Shown: piece after piece, positions 38,232-46,739 of the stretch
How the letters are laid out: each line of letters starts with the position of its first letter
Position numbering within the stretch: position 1 is the stretch's first letter
From: Gammaproteobacteria bacterium
GTDB taxonomy: Bacteria > Pseudomonadota > Gammaproteobacteria > Pseudomonadales > Pseudohongiellaceae
NCBI GenBank assembly: GCA_030831165.1
Contig: JAURLP010000009.1
Location: 1-64,000 of the forward strand
Length of the DNA: 64,000 bases
Direction of reading: 5' to 3'
Made by a program: the position numbers and the translations under genes
The notes under the pieces: generated by a model
Told to the model about the DNA's origin: nothing
The model's database searches: none
Seen by the model: the letters and a program-made list of their open reading frames with translations, nothing else

Positions 38232-38988
38232 ACGATCTAATATTAATACAGGAAAGGTCGCTCTGATTACCGGTAGTGCTGCAAGAATAGGTGCCAGTAT
38301 AGCCAGGCACCTTCACCAGCTAGGTTTCAATATTACCCTGCATTACAAGCACTCGGAAAATACCGCCCAGGCCTTAGCTGATGAATTAAATAAGCTAAGA
38401 GCTAACTCCGCACATTGCTTAAAGGCCGACCTAAGAGATATTAGCGCTATACAAGAACTGACAAATAATACCCTTCATCATTGGGGGAAACTGGATGTTC
38501 TTATCAATAATGCTTCCAGCTTTTATCCAACACCTTTAAGTGAAATTACTGAGGAACAATGGGATGATTTAGCCGGGACCAATGCTGTTGCATCTGCGTT
38601 TTTGTGTAAAACCTGCTTCCCGGCCCTGCAGCATACCAAAGGTTGTATTATCAATATCAGTGATATAGCCGCGAGCACTGGCCGCAAGGATTTTCTTCTC
38701 TATAGCATGGCTAAAGCCGCATTAAATAATTTAACACGATCACTTGCCCGAGAACTAGCCCCTGATATACGGGTAAATGCAATAGCTCCTGGCGCTATTT
38801 TACCACCAAACTTTTCAACTTCAGGCACTAGCTATAACGCTAATGACCCCGATCCTCTGTCGATAAGTTGTCTGAATTATCCAGGTAAAGCTGAAGATAT
38901 TGCTTATGCTGCTGAATTTTTAATCAACAATACTTATACCAGCGGGCAAGTTCTTAATGTCGATGGGGGCAGACGTCTGAAATTTTAA
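38221..38988 (+). CDS. Pteridine reductase (short-chain dehydrogenase)
   Basis: SDR of 255 residues with the PTR1/FolM style. The NADPH site TGSAARIGASIARHL contains Arg in place of the third usual Gly, as in pteridine reductases. NNASSFYPTPL, catalytic DIAAS-x-GRKDFLLYSMAKAAL (Tyr-x3-Lys) and APGAILPP follow. These enzymes reduce dihydrobiopterin, dihydromonapterin or dihydrofolate. It overlaps cca by 11 bases and converges on a pterin dehydratase-folK-folB group, which supports a pterin substrate. Confidence 0.85.
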   Translation: MKTERSNINTGKVALITGSAARIGASIARHLHQLGFNITLHYKHSENTAQALADELNKLRANSAHCLKADLRDISAIQELTNNTLHHWGKLDVLINNASSFYPTPLSEITEEQWDDLAGTNAVASAFLCKTCFPALQHTKGCIINISDIAASTGRKDFLLYSMAKAALNNLTRSLARELAPDIRVNAIAPGAILPPNFSTSGTSYNANDPDPLSISCLNYPGKAEDIAYAAEFLINNTYTSGQVLNVDGGRRLKF

Positions 38989-39028
38989 TAAGCCAGAATT
39001 GTGCTGAAAGATGAATTGAACAACTGAG

Positions 39029-39328
39029 TTAAATTAACAATTCCATTTTATTGGCCAGATCAAAATCCTTTTCAGAAATTCCCCCCACCTCGTGCGTAGT
39101 TAAATGAACTTCAACTGTTTTATAGACGTTAAACCATTCGGGATGATGATTGGCCTTTTCAGCATAAAGCGCAACTTTACTCATGAAACCAAAGGCCTCA
39201 ATAAAATTACTAAAGACAAATGTCTTGCTTAACTTACCTGAATTAAGCGTCCAGTCCGAACCTGCATTTTTATTCAAGGCCTTAAGTCTTGTCGATATTT
39301 CGTCTGGATTTAAAACTGCAGAAATCAT
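39029..39328 (-). CDS. Pterin-4a-carbinolamine dehydratase
   Basis: About 99 residues with the PCD/DCoH signature [24 protein letters not shown] and [14 protein letters not shown]. In phenylalanine hydroxylase systems (PhhB) it dehydrates 4a-hydroxytetrahydropterin. No phhA is in the window, so the role may be in pterin recycling with another hydroxylase such as for molybdopterin cofactor or monapterin. The frame extends into folK, but ATG 39328, two bases after the folK stop, gives the usual N-terminus. Confidence 0.88.
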   Translation of the reverse strand: MISAVLNPDEISTRLKALNKNAGSDWTLNSGKLSKTFVFSNFIEAFGFMSKVALYAEKANHHPEWFNVYKTVEVHLTTHEVGGISEKDFDLANKMELLI

Positions 39329-39330
39329 TT

Positions 39331-39852
39331 TTACCCTTTCAATTCTGTAGAGATTTTTCGGCCATGCCATTCAAAATCGACAGGCCATAAGTGTTGCGTT
39401 TCTTTATGGTAACTTTCCCATAACTGTTTGTAGCTTTGTTTCAATGCCGGGTGTTTTCGCCTCTCCGAAAGTTGAGATAGAGGCCATAGCACAAATGCAT
39501 TTTCTGTAATTTCCGGCCTTGGTAATTCAATACCAGAACAGATACCGATTTTATCTCCATATAGTAGTACATCAATATCCAGAGTCCTGCCACTAAAACG
39601 AGGTTGTGTGCGATCCCTGCCGCAATCATCTTCAATTTTTTTTACAGTTTTAATTAAGGCTTCCAAAGGCATCTCGGTATCAAATGCGACGACCATATTT
39701 AAAAAATTATCTCCTTCAAACCCAATTGCTTCACTTTCAAATACTGACGATAAACTCAGATCATTGAATTTTAATAACAGAGCATCCAGACAGGACTGAA
39801 AATTTACAACGGGCTCTATATTAGAACCAAGGCTCAGGGCGACCCAGGTCAA
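39331..39852 (-). CDS. folK: 6-hydroxymethyl-dihydropterin pyrophosphokinase
   Basis: Transfers pyrophosphate from ATP to HMDP in folate synthesis. Motifs: [51 protein letters not shown] (metal-binding Asp pair) and [19 protein letters not shown]. Length 173 (E. coli 159). The start overlaps the end of folB by four bases. Confidence 0.94.
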   Translation of the reverse strand: MTWVALSLGSNIEPVVNFQSCLDALLLKFNDLSLSSVFESEAIGFEGDNFLNMVVAFDTEMPLEALIKTVKKIEDDCGRDRTQPRFSGRTLDIDVLLYGDKIGICSGIELPRPEITENAFVLWPLSQLSERRKHPALKQSYKQLWESYHKETQHLWPVDFEWHGRKISTELKG

Positions 39853-40208
39853 GGTTGTTTGACCCCCCTTTCAATAATCACGCCGACATCTTTAGATCCG
39901 GTAACAGCCCCAGGTTTGCCAAGTGTAAGTTTTAACCAGCTTACTCCAAATTCCGTTAGTACAATCTCAGCAATTTTTTCAGCCAGGGTTTCTATCAACT
40001 GAATTTCACTTTCTTCAACGAAGGAAATTAACCGTTTAGAAACTGCCTTGTAATCCAGAGCATCAACAATTTGATCAGTTTTTGCTGCTTTTTTAATATC
40101 ACTGGCCATTTTAAGATCAATCGTAATTTTCTGTTTTATTTCTTTTTCCCAGTCATAAATCCCTATTACAGTTTTTACTTCCAGACCTTTTATATAAACA
40201 ATATCCAT
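39849..40208 (-). CDS. folB: Dihydroneopterin aldolase
   Basis: Cleaves dihydroneopterin to HMDP, the FolK substrate. FolB signature: MDIVYIKGLEVKTVIGIYDWE, ALDYKAVSKRLISFVEES, LIETLAEKIAEIVL and LTLGKPGAVTGSKDVGVIIER. Length 119. It overlaps folK and lies 24 bases from tsaD. In Pseudomonas plsY lies between folB and tsaD; it is absent here. Confidence 0.94.
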   Translation of the reverse strand: MDIVYIKGLEVKTVIGIYDWEKEIKQKITIDLKMASDIKKAAKTDQIVDALDYKAVSKRLISFVEESEIQLIETLAEKIAEIVLTEFGVSWLKLTLGKPGAVTGSKDVGVIIERGVKQP

Positions 40209-40232
40209 AATTTTTCGTTACCTTTAGCGTTT

Positions 40233-41270
40233 CTAAAGAGCCCTAAGCTGATCTAGGGGCCAGCGAGGTTTTGCCCTTATTGTTAAATCATCATACTGGC
40301 CAGCCAGTAAACGCTGGCAACCAGCATAAGCAATCATCGCACCATTGTCGGTGCAATATTGAAAGCGTGGATAATATATCTCAACACCTTCTTTCTTAGC
40401 CATGATAGCCAGCACATCCCTTAATCTTTTATTTGCACTAACACCACCAGCAATGACCAGGGTGCGCATCCCGGTATATTGAAAGGCTCTTTGGCATTTA
40501 ATACGCATTGTATCAACCACTGCTTCCTGAAAAGCATGTGCGATGTCTGCCTTACTTTGCTGATCAATTGTTGTGGTATCGGTATCGCCACCCAATAAAT
40601 CCAGAACCGTATTGAGTGTAAATGTTTTAAGCCCACTAAAAGAAAAATCCAAACCTGGTCGATTTGTCATCGGCCTTGGGAAAGTGAAACGCCCTGCTTC
40701 GCCTGTTGCTGCAAGCTGGGCAATATGCGGTCCTCCTGGGTAAGGCAAGCCTAACATTTTAGCAACTTTATCAAACGCTTCACCGGCAGCATCATCCAGT
40801 GACTCGCCAATCAGTCGATAAGATCCGATTCTCTCGACTTCCACTAGCTGGGTATGGCCACCTGAAACCAATAAGGCCACAAAGGGGAAAGTCGGCCCCT
40901 TGTCTTCCAGTAAAGGGGCCAATAAGTGACCCTCCATATGATGAACACCAATGGTAGGTATATTCCAGGTCATACCTAGTGCACGTCCAATGGAAGCCCC
41001 AACCAGCAGGGCGCCAGATAGGCCAGGGCCAGCTGTATAAGCCAGTCCATCTATTTCATCTTTACTGCAATTGGCTTTATTCATGACTTCACGAATTAAA
41101 GGCAAGGTCTTGCGTATATGATCACGCGATGCTAACTCTGGCACCACTCCTCCATATTGCTGATGAATCTCAACCTGGCTATAAAGCGCATCAGCAAGTA
41201 ATCCCTGCTCGCTATCATAAATAGCAATACCTGTTTCATCGCAGGAAGTCTCGATACCAAGCACTTTCAT
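40233..41270 (-). CDS. tsaD: tRNA N6-threonylcarbamoyladenosine transferase subunit
   Basis: Catalytic subunit that transfers threonylcarbamoyl to A37 of ANN-decoding tRNAs, with TsaB and TsaE. ASKHA fold: [19 protein letters not shown], metal-binding [58 protein letters not shown] and [13 protein letters not shown]. Length 345 (E. coli 337). In Pseudomonas and many gammaproteobacteria it is divergent from rpsU. Here mltD and a 13.8 kb block intervene. Confidence 0.97.
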   Translation of the reverse strand: MKVLGIETSCDETGIAIYDSEQGLLADALYSQVEIHQQYGGVVPELASRDHIRKTLPLIREVMNKANCSKDEIDGLAYTAGPGLSGALLVGASIGRALGMTWNIPTIGVHHMEGHLLAPLLEDKGPTFPFVALLVSGGHTQLVEVERIGSYRLIGESLDDAAGEAFDKVAKMLGLPYPGGPHIAQLAATGEAGRFTFPRPMTNRPGLDFSFSGLKTFTLNTVLDLLGGDTDTTTIDQQSKADIAHAFQEAVVDTMRIKCQRAFQYTGMRTLVIAGGVSANKRLRDVLAIMAKKEGVEIYYPRFQYCTDNGAMIAYAGCQRLLAGQYDDLTIRAKPRWPLDQLRAL

Positions 41271-41369
41271 GAGTTCTAAACGTGATCTCTCTCAAACTTA
41301 AACGCTTACCATTATACATTTCCTGGGAAATATGGATAATTGAGCGCTCTAAGTAGTTTGGACACATTT

Positions 41370-43094
41370 ATGTTACTACCCAATAGTTTTCTGCAATGGC
41401 GGTTTTCGGCTTGCCTCTCTTCCCGTACGATGGTTCTGGTTTCCAGTCTCATGCTGGCTGCCTGTAGCTCAGTTGGAGCTCCAGAGAATAATAATCAAGC
41501 CAACCTGGCTATACCGGGAGTCCAAAATAATGAACAAGTTGTAGAAGGCCTGGTAAGTTCTGCCGGCAATTCTGGCGATAAAGATATTGAAAATATTTTA
41601 TTGGAAGGCGTTCCCCTGTATCCTGTAGTGGAACCTGAAATAATTCAGCCAATTGAACCCACGGTTGCTATGACCGCCAATCGAGTTGTAGAACTTGAAA
41701 TCAATGATTACCTGCAAAACCGTAGAAACCTCCTGAAATTATGGATTGAGCGTGGCCGCATCTGGTTCCCCATGATCGAAACCATTTTCGCTGAAGAAGG
41801 CATCCCAGATGAATTGAAATATTTAGCACTTGGAGAAAGTTCTCTTAACCCCAATGCAAGAAGTTATGTGGGGGCAGCAGGTATGTGGCAATTTATGCCG
41901 GCAACAGCCAGAGGTGAAGGTTTGCGAGTGGATAGCTGGGTGGATGAAAGAAGAGACCCGGAACTTTCAACACGAGCAGCTGCAAAACACTTAAAAACAC
42001 TTTATGAATCTTATAGTGGCAACTGGCACCTTGCACTTGCTGGTTACAACTGTAGCTACAGGTGTATTTCTCGAGCTGTAAATCGTGCCGGTGGTTCTAT
42101 AGAAAATCCTCCCTCATTCTGGGAAATCTATCCATATTTGCCCCAGCAAACACGTAACTTTATTCCTAAATTTATCGCAGCTGCATTGATTGTTTCAGAT
42201 CCTGAGCTTTATGGTATCCATGTAGAAGATCTCGGTCAGGAATATACTTACGATAGCATGCTGATCAATGGCATGTTAAGCCTTGAAAACGCTGCCGTTC
42301 TGGCAGGGGTTGATCTGGCTACTATCAAAAGCTTGAACCCGTCCATACGAAAAGCGACCTTGCCTGACAGTTCCAAACCCTTCCCCTTAAAAATCCCGGC
42401 AGGCAGTTATCAACGCTTTATTAATGCATTTTCTTCCTTGCCGGAGGAACAAAAAATAGCACCTGCTGAGTACACCATTCGCTCCGGAGATACTCTGGAC
42501 AGCATCGCGCGGCGATTTGAAACTTCAGTGGCAGAATTACAAGCCATCAATAATATCCGCAATCATCTGATTTTTCCTGAGCAAAAATTAATGATTCCAG
42601 GCAGAGGAATTAATACGAGTATTTCTGTAGCGACAAATGACAACGTCGTTGGGACCATCCATTATGGTGATTCGATTTATCGACCAATTAGGCTGGCTGA
42701 AGGTTTTCAATTGGTGGAACAAGCGGGATCTACACCCGACAACATACTAATGGCAGTTAGTCTAAGTGATGATGTTGTTGATGAACTAGTTGTACCTACA
42801 ATCTATCAGGTTCGTCGTGGCGATACCCTAAGCCAAATTGCTGAACGCTTTGATGTGTCTGTTCGGGACATTCAAAACTGGAATAATATTCGAGGAACGA
42901 CAATCTACGCCAGACAAGAATTGACCTTGCATACCGCTGCCAGCGCTCCAAGCCCGCAACTTTACAAGGTTCAACGGGGGGACAACCTTGCTGCAATTGC
43001 GCGCCGTTTCGGCCTGACTGTTGATAACCTTAAAAGACTTAATGGTTTAAACAACGATTTGATCTTCCCTGGCCAGGATTTGCAGCTGAACTAA
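41370..43094 (+). CDS. mltD: Membrane-bound lytic transglycosylase D with three LysM domains
   Basis: Outer-membrane lipoprotein that cleaves peptidoglycan to 1,6-anhydro products. Lipobox LAAC (Cys at about residue 32). The SLT domain has IPDELKYLALGESSLNPNA with the catalytic Glu and GAAGMWQFMPATAR. The usual AYNAGxGRV motif reads AGYNCSYRCISRAV. Three LysM repeats follow at the C-terminus (YTIRSGDTLDSIARRF, YQVRRGDTLSQIAERF, YKVQRGDNLAAIARRF). ATG 41370 is preferred to TTG 41340, which is in frame; ATG 41430 would leave a very short signal. Divergent from tsaD. Confidence 0.9.
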   Translation: MLLPNSFLQWRFSACLSSRTMVLVSSLMLAACSSVGAPENNNQANLAIPGVQNNEQVVEGLVSSAGNSGDKDIENILLEGVPLYPVVEPEIIQPIEPTVAMTANRVVELEINDYLQNRRNLLKLWIERGRIWFPMIETIFAEEGIPDELKYLALGESSLNPNARSYVGAAGMWQFMPATARGEGLRVDSWVDERRDPELSTRAAAKHLKTLYESYSGNWHLALAGYNCSYRCISRAVNRAGGSIENPPSFWEIYPYLPQQTRNFIPKFIAAALIVSDPELYGIHVEDLGQEYTYDSMLINGMLSLENAAVLAGVDLATIKSLNPSIRKATLPDSSKPFPLKIPAGSYQRFINAFSSLPEEQKIAPAEYTIRSGDTLDSIARRFETSVAELQAINNIRNHLIFPEQKLMIPGRGINTSISVATNDNVVGTIHYGDSIYRPIRLAEGFQLVEQAGSTPDNILMAVSLSDDVVDELVVPTIYQVRRGDTLSQIAERFDVSVRDIQNWNNIRGTTIYARQELTLHTAASAPSPQLYKVQRGDNLAAIARRFGLTVDNLKRLNGLNNDLIFPGQDLQLN

Positions 43095-43302
43095 ATCTTT
43101 CCTTAGCATCAAACAAGTAGCGTATTATTTCATTATTAGCTAGTGTTACTTCCCTGATTTATTCTTCTGCTTCCATATTGCTTACACAAAAGAGTATAGA
43201 CCTTTAGCAAGGAGATGTTTATTCTACCTTTTTAGAGTATGGGGGATTCTGAGCCCTAAAAAATCAGAAAATAATTAAAAAAATAACACTCAGGAGTTTG
43301 TA

Positions 43303-43983
43303 ATGAAGATATCCAAATTAAAATTGATAATGGCAGCTGGTATTCTATTTTCCAGCGCAAGTGCTATGTCTCAGGAAATGAACTTTTTCGTCACCAGCGC
43401 AGGTTCAGGCCATGGTGGCAATCTTGGTGGGCTCGCTGGGGCCGATGCACGCTGTCAGGCCTTAGCTTCAGTAGCCGGAGCTGGGGATAAAACCTGGCAC
43501 GCCTATTTGAGCACACAAGGCCCAAATGCTGTTAATGCCCGTGATCGAATTGGTTCAGGCCCATGGTACAACGCCAAGGGGACAATGATTGCCAGGAATC
43601 TGGAAGAATTGCACACTGAAGAAACCAACCGACTTGGTGTTGAAAACGCACTTGATGAACATGGTGCTCCAGTTCCATATGTAGGGGTTGATAATAATGG
43701 TGTGCCATTGCCATTAGAGCTCCAAATCACTCCCAACGTTGAACATGATGCGCTAACAGGATCAGATATTAATGGTATGGCCTTCCCGGCTGGAGAAGAT
43801 CGTACCTGTAATAACTGGACCTCTGACGACGAAGGTAGCGCAATGTTGGGCCATATCGACCGTCGCACATTAGGCCCGGGTTTATCGCCCTGGAGTGTTG
43901 CACATCCTTCTTCCGGTTGCAGTCAGCAGGCTCTAATTAATACTGGTGGTACTGGTCGTTATTATTGCTTCGCGATTGATTGA
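43303..43983 (+). CDS. Secreted DUF1554-like protein
   Basis: A 226-residue protein with signal peptide (LIMAAGILFSSASAMSQ) and a good ribosome site (AGGAG at 43292-43296, six bases before ATG). The motif GHGGNLGGLAGADARCQALA resembles the DUF1554 family known from Leptospira and marine bacteria. The C-terminal part has DRTCNNWTSDD, HIDRR and HPSSGCSQQALINTGGTGRYYCFA with paired cysteines, suggesting a disulfide-stabilised lectin-like fold. Function unknown. Sixteen bases before the next secreted protein, so probably co-transcribed. Confidence 0.7.
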   Translation: MKISKLKLIMAAGILFSSASAMSQEMNFFVTSAGSGHGGNLGGLAGADARCQALASVAGAGDKTWHAYLSTQGPNAVNARDRIGSGPWYNAKGTMIARNLEELHTEETNRLGVENALDEHGAPVPYVGVDNNGVPLPLELQITPNVEHDALTGSDINGMAFPAGEDRTCNNWTSDDEGSAMLGHIDRRTLGPGLSPWSVAHPSSGCSQQALINTGGTGRYYCFAID

Positions 43984-43999
43984 GCAAACGAGATAATTC

Positions 44000-44905
44000 A
44001 TGTTTAAAAAAGTCATCTTCCTGGCACTTTTGTGCCAAACAGTATCCCTGAATGCTCAGGAATCAGATATTGTAGGGTTCTGGAATCAACCTGCTCCTGG
44101 TGTTTCCTTGGGAGGTGTCGCTGCATTATTTGGCTTCATCGAAGATGCCATAGAACGAGCTGATGGCCCCCCTGTAGTAGACTTTTTAGGCATTCCGCTC
44201 AATGAAGAAGCGCTTTCAAGAGCACTGGCCTATGACAGCGCTTTGCTTGGGGTGCCAGAACATGTCTGCATGCGACATCCCTCAACTTATTCCTATTGGG
44301 GACCAGCAAATCTAAGAATCGCTGCACAGCTGGATTACAATCTCGATGTCATATCCTACACAGTGGGTGGGACTTTTAGACGGGCAGACAGAACCATCTG
44401 GATGGATGGCCGTGAGCACCCTTCTGAATATGCTCCTCATACCTGGGCTGGTTTCACTACCGGGCATTGGGAAAACGGGACCTTGGTCACTAAAACAACG
44501 CATCTCAAATGGGGCTGGATCCGCCGCAACGGAGTGCCTTCAAGTGATCAAGCGACCGTGTATACCTACTATCAACGAAACGATGACGTTCTAACCATCA
44601 CCTGGTTTGTGGAGGACCCACACTATCTAACAGATACTTATATTAAATCTGCCGATTTCATAATTGCACCGCGGGGAGTTTCTACAACAAGCTTTGGAGT
44701 TGAAGCTGCTGACACTGCTCAAGACGTGTTTGCAGAATGTTTAAATCGAGCAGAAATTGCCAGACCAGAAAAACATTATGTCCCTCATTACCTTCCCGGT
44801 GAAAACCCTTTTATTGGGGAATGGGCTAATCAAATTGGGGTACCTGTCGAAGCGACTTTTGGCGGAGAAGAAACCGCCTATCCTGAATTTAGAGATCAGT
44901 TATAA
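44000..44905 (+). CDS. Secreted protein of unknown family, copy A
   Basis: A 301-residue protein with signal peptide (VIFLALLCQTVSLNAQ). No recognised enzyme motif. It contains RTIWMDGREHPSEYAPHTW, GHWENGTLVTKTTHLKWGW and NGVPSSDQATVYTYYQ, followed by a beta-strand pattern ending in DPHYLTDTYIKSAD. The genes at 45905 and 49100 share the same order of elements (DGR/H-type motif, G-W-D/E-ND-x-LVT-TTHL, KNGVPxS, VxE-Y, DP-NL), so the three form one family. One base separates it from the MBL-fold gene. Function unknown. Confidence 0.7.
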   Translation: MFKKVIFLALLCQTVSLNAQESDIVGFWNQPAPGVSLGGVAALFGFIEDAIERADGPPVVDFLGIPLNEEALSRALAYDSALLGVPEHVCMRHPSTYSYWGPANLRIAAQLDYNLDVISYTVGGTFRRADRTIWMDGREHPSEYAPHTWAGFTTGHWENGTLVTKTTHLKWGWIRRNGVPSSDQATVYTYYQRNDDVLTITWFVEDPHYLTDTYIKSADFIIAPRGVSTTSFGVEAADTAQDVFAECLNRAEIARPEKHYVPHYLPGENPFIGEWANQIGVPVEATFGGEETAYPEFRDQL

Positions 44906-44906
44906 G

Positions 44907-45887
44907 ATGACATCGACTAACAACCAATTTCTCCTAAAGGCTGGCTCACTATTACTCAGCTTTATTTGCCTAATTCAGACATCAGCCCTGTTAGCACAAC
45001 CGGTTCCTGCTGAACCGCTAGTATCAGGAGAACTGGAAATTATTCATGTACAGGGTAATGTTTGGCTGATCGCGGGTGTTGGTGGCAATATCGCGGTGCA
45101 GGCTGGCGATCAAGGCGTGTTTGTTGTCGATACTGGTGCCAACGGCTTTGGTGAAGATGTCATTACTGCCATAGCCACCATTTCAGACCGCCCAATTCGT
45201 TATATCGTCAACACTTCTATTGCCGCCCAACATGTTGGCGGTAATTCAGCTATAGCCATATTACCCGGGGGGTCTACTAGTGGCGCTGAACGTGGCTCAA
45301 GAATCAACGTGATTTCTCAGGAAAATGTGCTGTTCAGGATGAGCGTTTCCAGAAATCCGGATGGCGAGCAAATATATCCTCAATTATCCTGGCCGACCGA
45401 TGGCTATTATGAACCTCAAAGAGGGCAGATTTTTAATGGCGAAGCTATCGATATTATTCATATGCCCAATGCCTACAGTGATGGAGACAGCGTTGTCTAT
45501 TTTCGAGGTTCAAATGTCTTAGTCAGTGGTGATATTTTTGCCAATACCGGACTGCCTCTGATTGATTATGCTAAAGGTGGATCATTGAGTGGCACTATAG
45601 CTGCACTGGACCAAATGCTGGACATTACCATTTCAGATGATTTGGCGGAAGGCGGCACCTATGTAATTCCAGGGCATGGTTATATTTCAGATGAAGCTGA
45701 TCTTGTCGAATATCGGGATATGACTTATATCGTCCGTGACCGCTTACAAAAATTAATTGTTGAAGATGGTTTGAACCTTGAACAGGTAATAGAAGCCAGA
45801 CCTCTTTTGGGCTGGGAGAGCCGCTATAATCGTCCTGAATGGACAGTTAATATGTTCCTAGAAGCTGTTTATCACGAATTTCAATAG
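44907..45887 (+). CDS. Secreted metallo-beta-lactamase-fold protein with degenerate metal site
   Basis: Signal peptide (LLSFICLIQTSALLAQ) then an MBL fold of about 295 residues: VFVVDTGANGFGEDV, NTSIAAQHVGGNSAI, NAYSDGDSVVYFRGSNVLVSGDIF and YVIPGHGYISD. In active members the second motif is NTHxHxDHxGG. Here His, His and Asp are replaced by Ser104, Ala106 and Gln108, leaving only His109, and the AHTDGD His is Tyr. The PGHG His and SGD Asp remain. Hydrolase activity is therefore doubtful; a binding or structural role is possible. The frame opens at 44757, but ATG 44907, just after the upstream stop, gives a proper signal peptide. Confidence 0.85.
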   Translation: MTSTNNQFLLKAGSLLLSFICLIQTSALLAQPVPAEPLVSGELEIIHVQGNVWLIAGVGGNIAVQAGDQGVFVVDTGANGFGEDVITAIATISDRPIRYIVNTSIAAQHVGGNSAIAILPGGSTSGAERGSRINVISQENVLFRMSVSRNPDGEQIYPQLSWPTDGYYEPQRGQIFNGEAIDIIHMPNAYSDGDSVVYFRGSNVLVSGDIFANTGLPLIDYAKGGSLSGTIAALDQMLDITISDDLAEGGTYVIPGHGYISDEADLVEYRDMTYIVRDRLQKLIVEDGLNLEQVIEARPLLGWESRYNRPEWTVNMFLEAVYHEFQ

Positions 45888-45904
45888 CACTTATCTGAAT
45901 ATAT

Positions 45905-46738
45905 ATGATGAAAATTAATTTACCAAAAATATTTGCCAGTGCTTGTTTCAAACCAGCCATCAGCTTTTGCTTGTCAGGTACATTATTGGCTTTGTCGATC
46001 CCTGCTCAGTCCCAAAGCGAATCTATGTATCAGCAGTTTGCCCCCATAGATATGATCGGCTCATGGGTTTCAGTCGTTACCGAAGATTGGCATATACGCA
46101 TGATCACACCACCAGTGGGAAATTTTGATGGACTACCTCTAACCGAAAGAGCTCAGGAAGTTGCACGGAATATTGATCTTGAACAAATTGAAAACAGTGG
46201 CCAGGCCTGCCAGGCTTTTGGTGCTGGAAGAATAATGCGCGAACCTGGCCGGCTCAGAATTTCCTGGGCCGATGGGGACACCTTAAGAGTAGATACTGAT
46301 GCCGGAGAGCAGACCCGCTTATTACACTTTGATAATATTCCTGCTCCTGGTGCGCCAAGCCTACAAGGACTTTCTGTTGCACAATGGCAATATGCCGGCG
46401 GTTTTGATCCGGAAAGAGCCGTATTGAATCCTGGTCAAACAGGCAGTCGTGGATTAATTCGCGGTCCCTCGCTGGAAATGATGGGAGGCAAACTTTATGT
46501 AGAAACCACTAATCTAAGCCCTGGAATGTTGCGCAAGAATGGCGTGCCTTACAGCGAGGAAGCCAAGCTTAAGGAATATTTCAATACTTTAAGTGAACCT
46601 GATGGAACAGAGTGGCTGATTGTAACAGCCGTGATACATGACCCGATAAACTTACTCGTTGACCATATTACAAGCACCAACTTTCAGCGTGAAGTTGACG
46701 ATTCAAAATGGAATCCGACTCCCTGCAGCTTACGCTAG
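45905..46738 (+). CDS. Secreted protein of unknown family, copy B
   Basis: A 277-residue protein with signal peptide (FCLSGTLLALSIPAQS). It shares with the products at 44000 and 49100 a start with MIGSWVSVVTEDW, an interior LRISWADGDTLRVDTDAG stretch, KLYVETTNLSPGMLRKNGVPYSEEAKLKEYF, then DPINLLVDHITSTNFQRE. No catalytic motif is recognised. It follows the MBL-like gene by 17 bases as the last gene of a secreted-protein operon from 43303 and converges on the Sel1 gene one base away. Function unknown. Confidence 0.7.
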   Translation: MMKINLPKIFASACFKPAISFCLSGTLLALSIPAQSQSESMYQQFAPIDMIGSWVSVVTEDWHIRMITPPVGNFDGLPLTERAQEVARNIDLEQIENSGQACQAFGAGRIMREPGRLRISWADGDTLRVDTDAGEQTRLLHFDNIPAPGAPSLQGLSVAQWQYAGGFDPERAVLNPGQTGSRGLIRGPSLEMMGGKLYVETTNLSPGMLRKNGVPYSEEAKLKEYFNTLSEPDGTEWLIVTAVIHDPINLLVDHITSTNFQREVDDSKWNPTPCSLR

Positions 46739-46739
46739 A

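Noticed and set aside
44757-44906. Longer N-terminus for the MBL-like protein
   Set aside because: It overlaps the upstream gene by 150 bases and places the signal peptide internally; ATG 44907 is one base after the stop.
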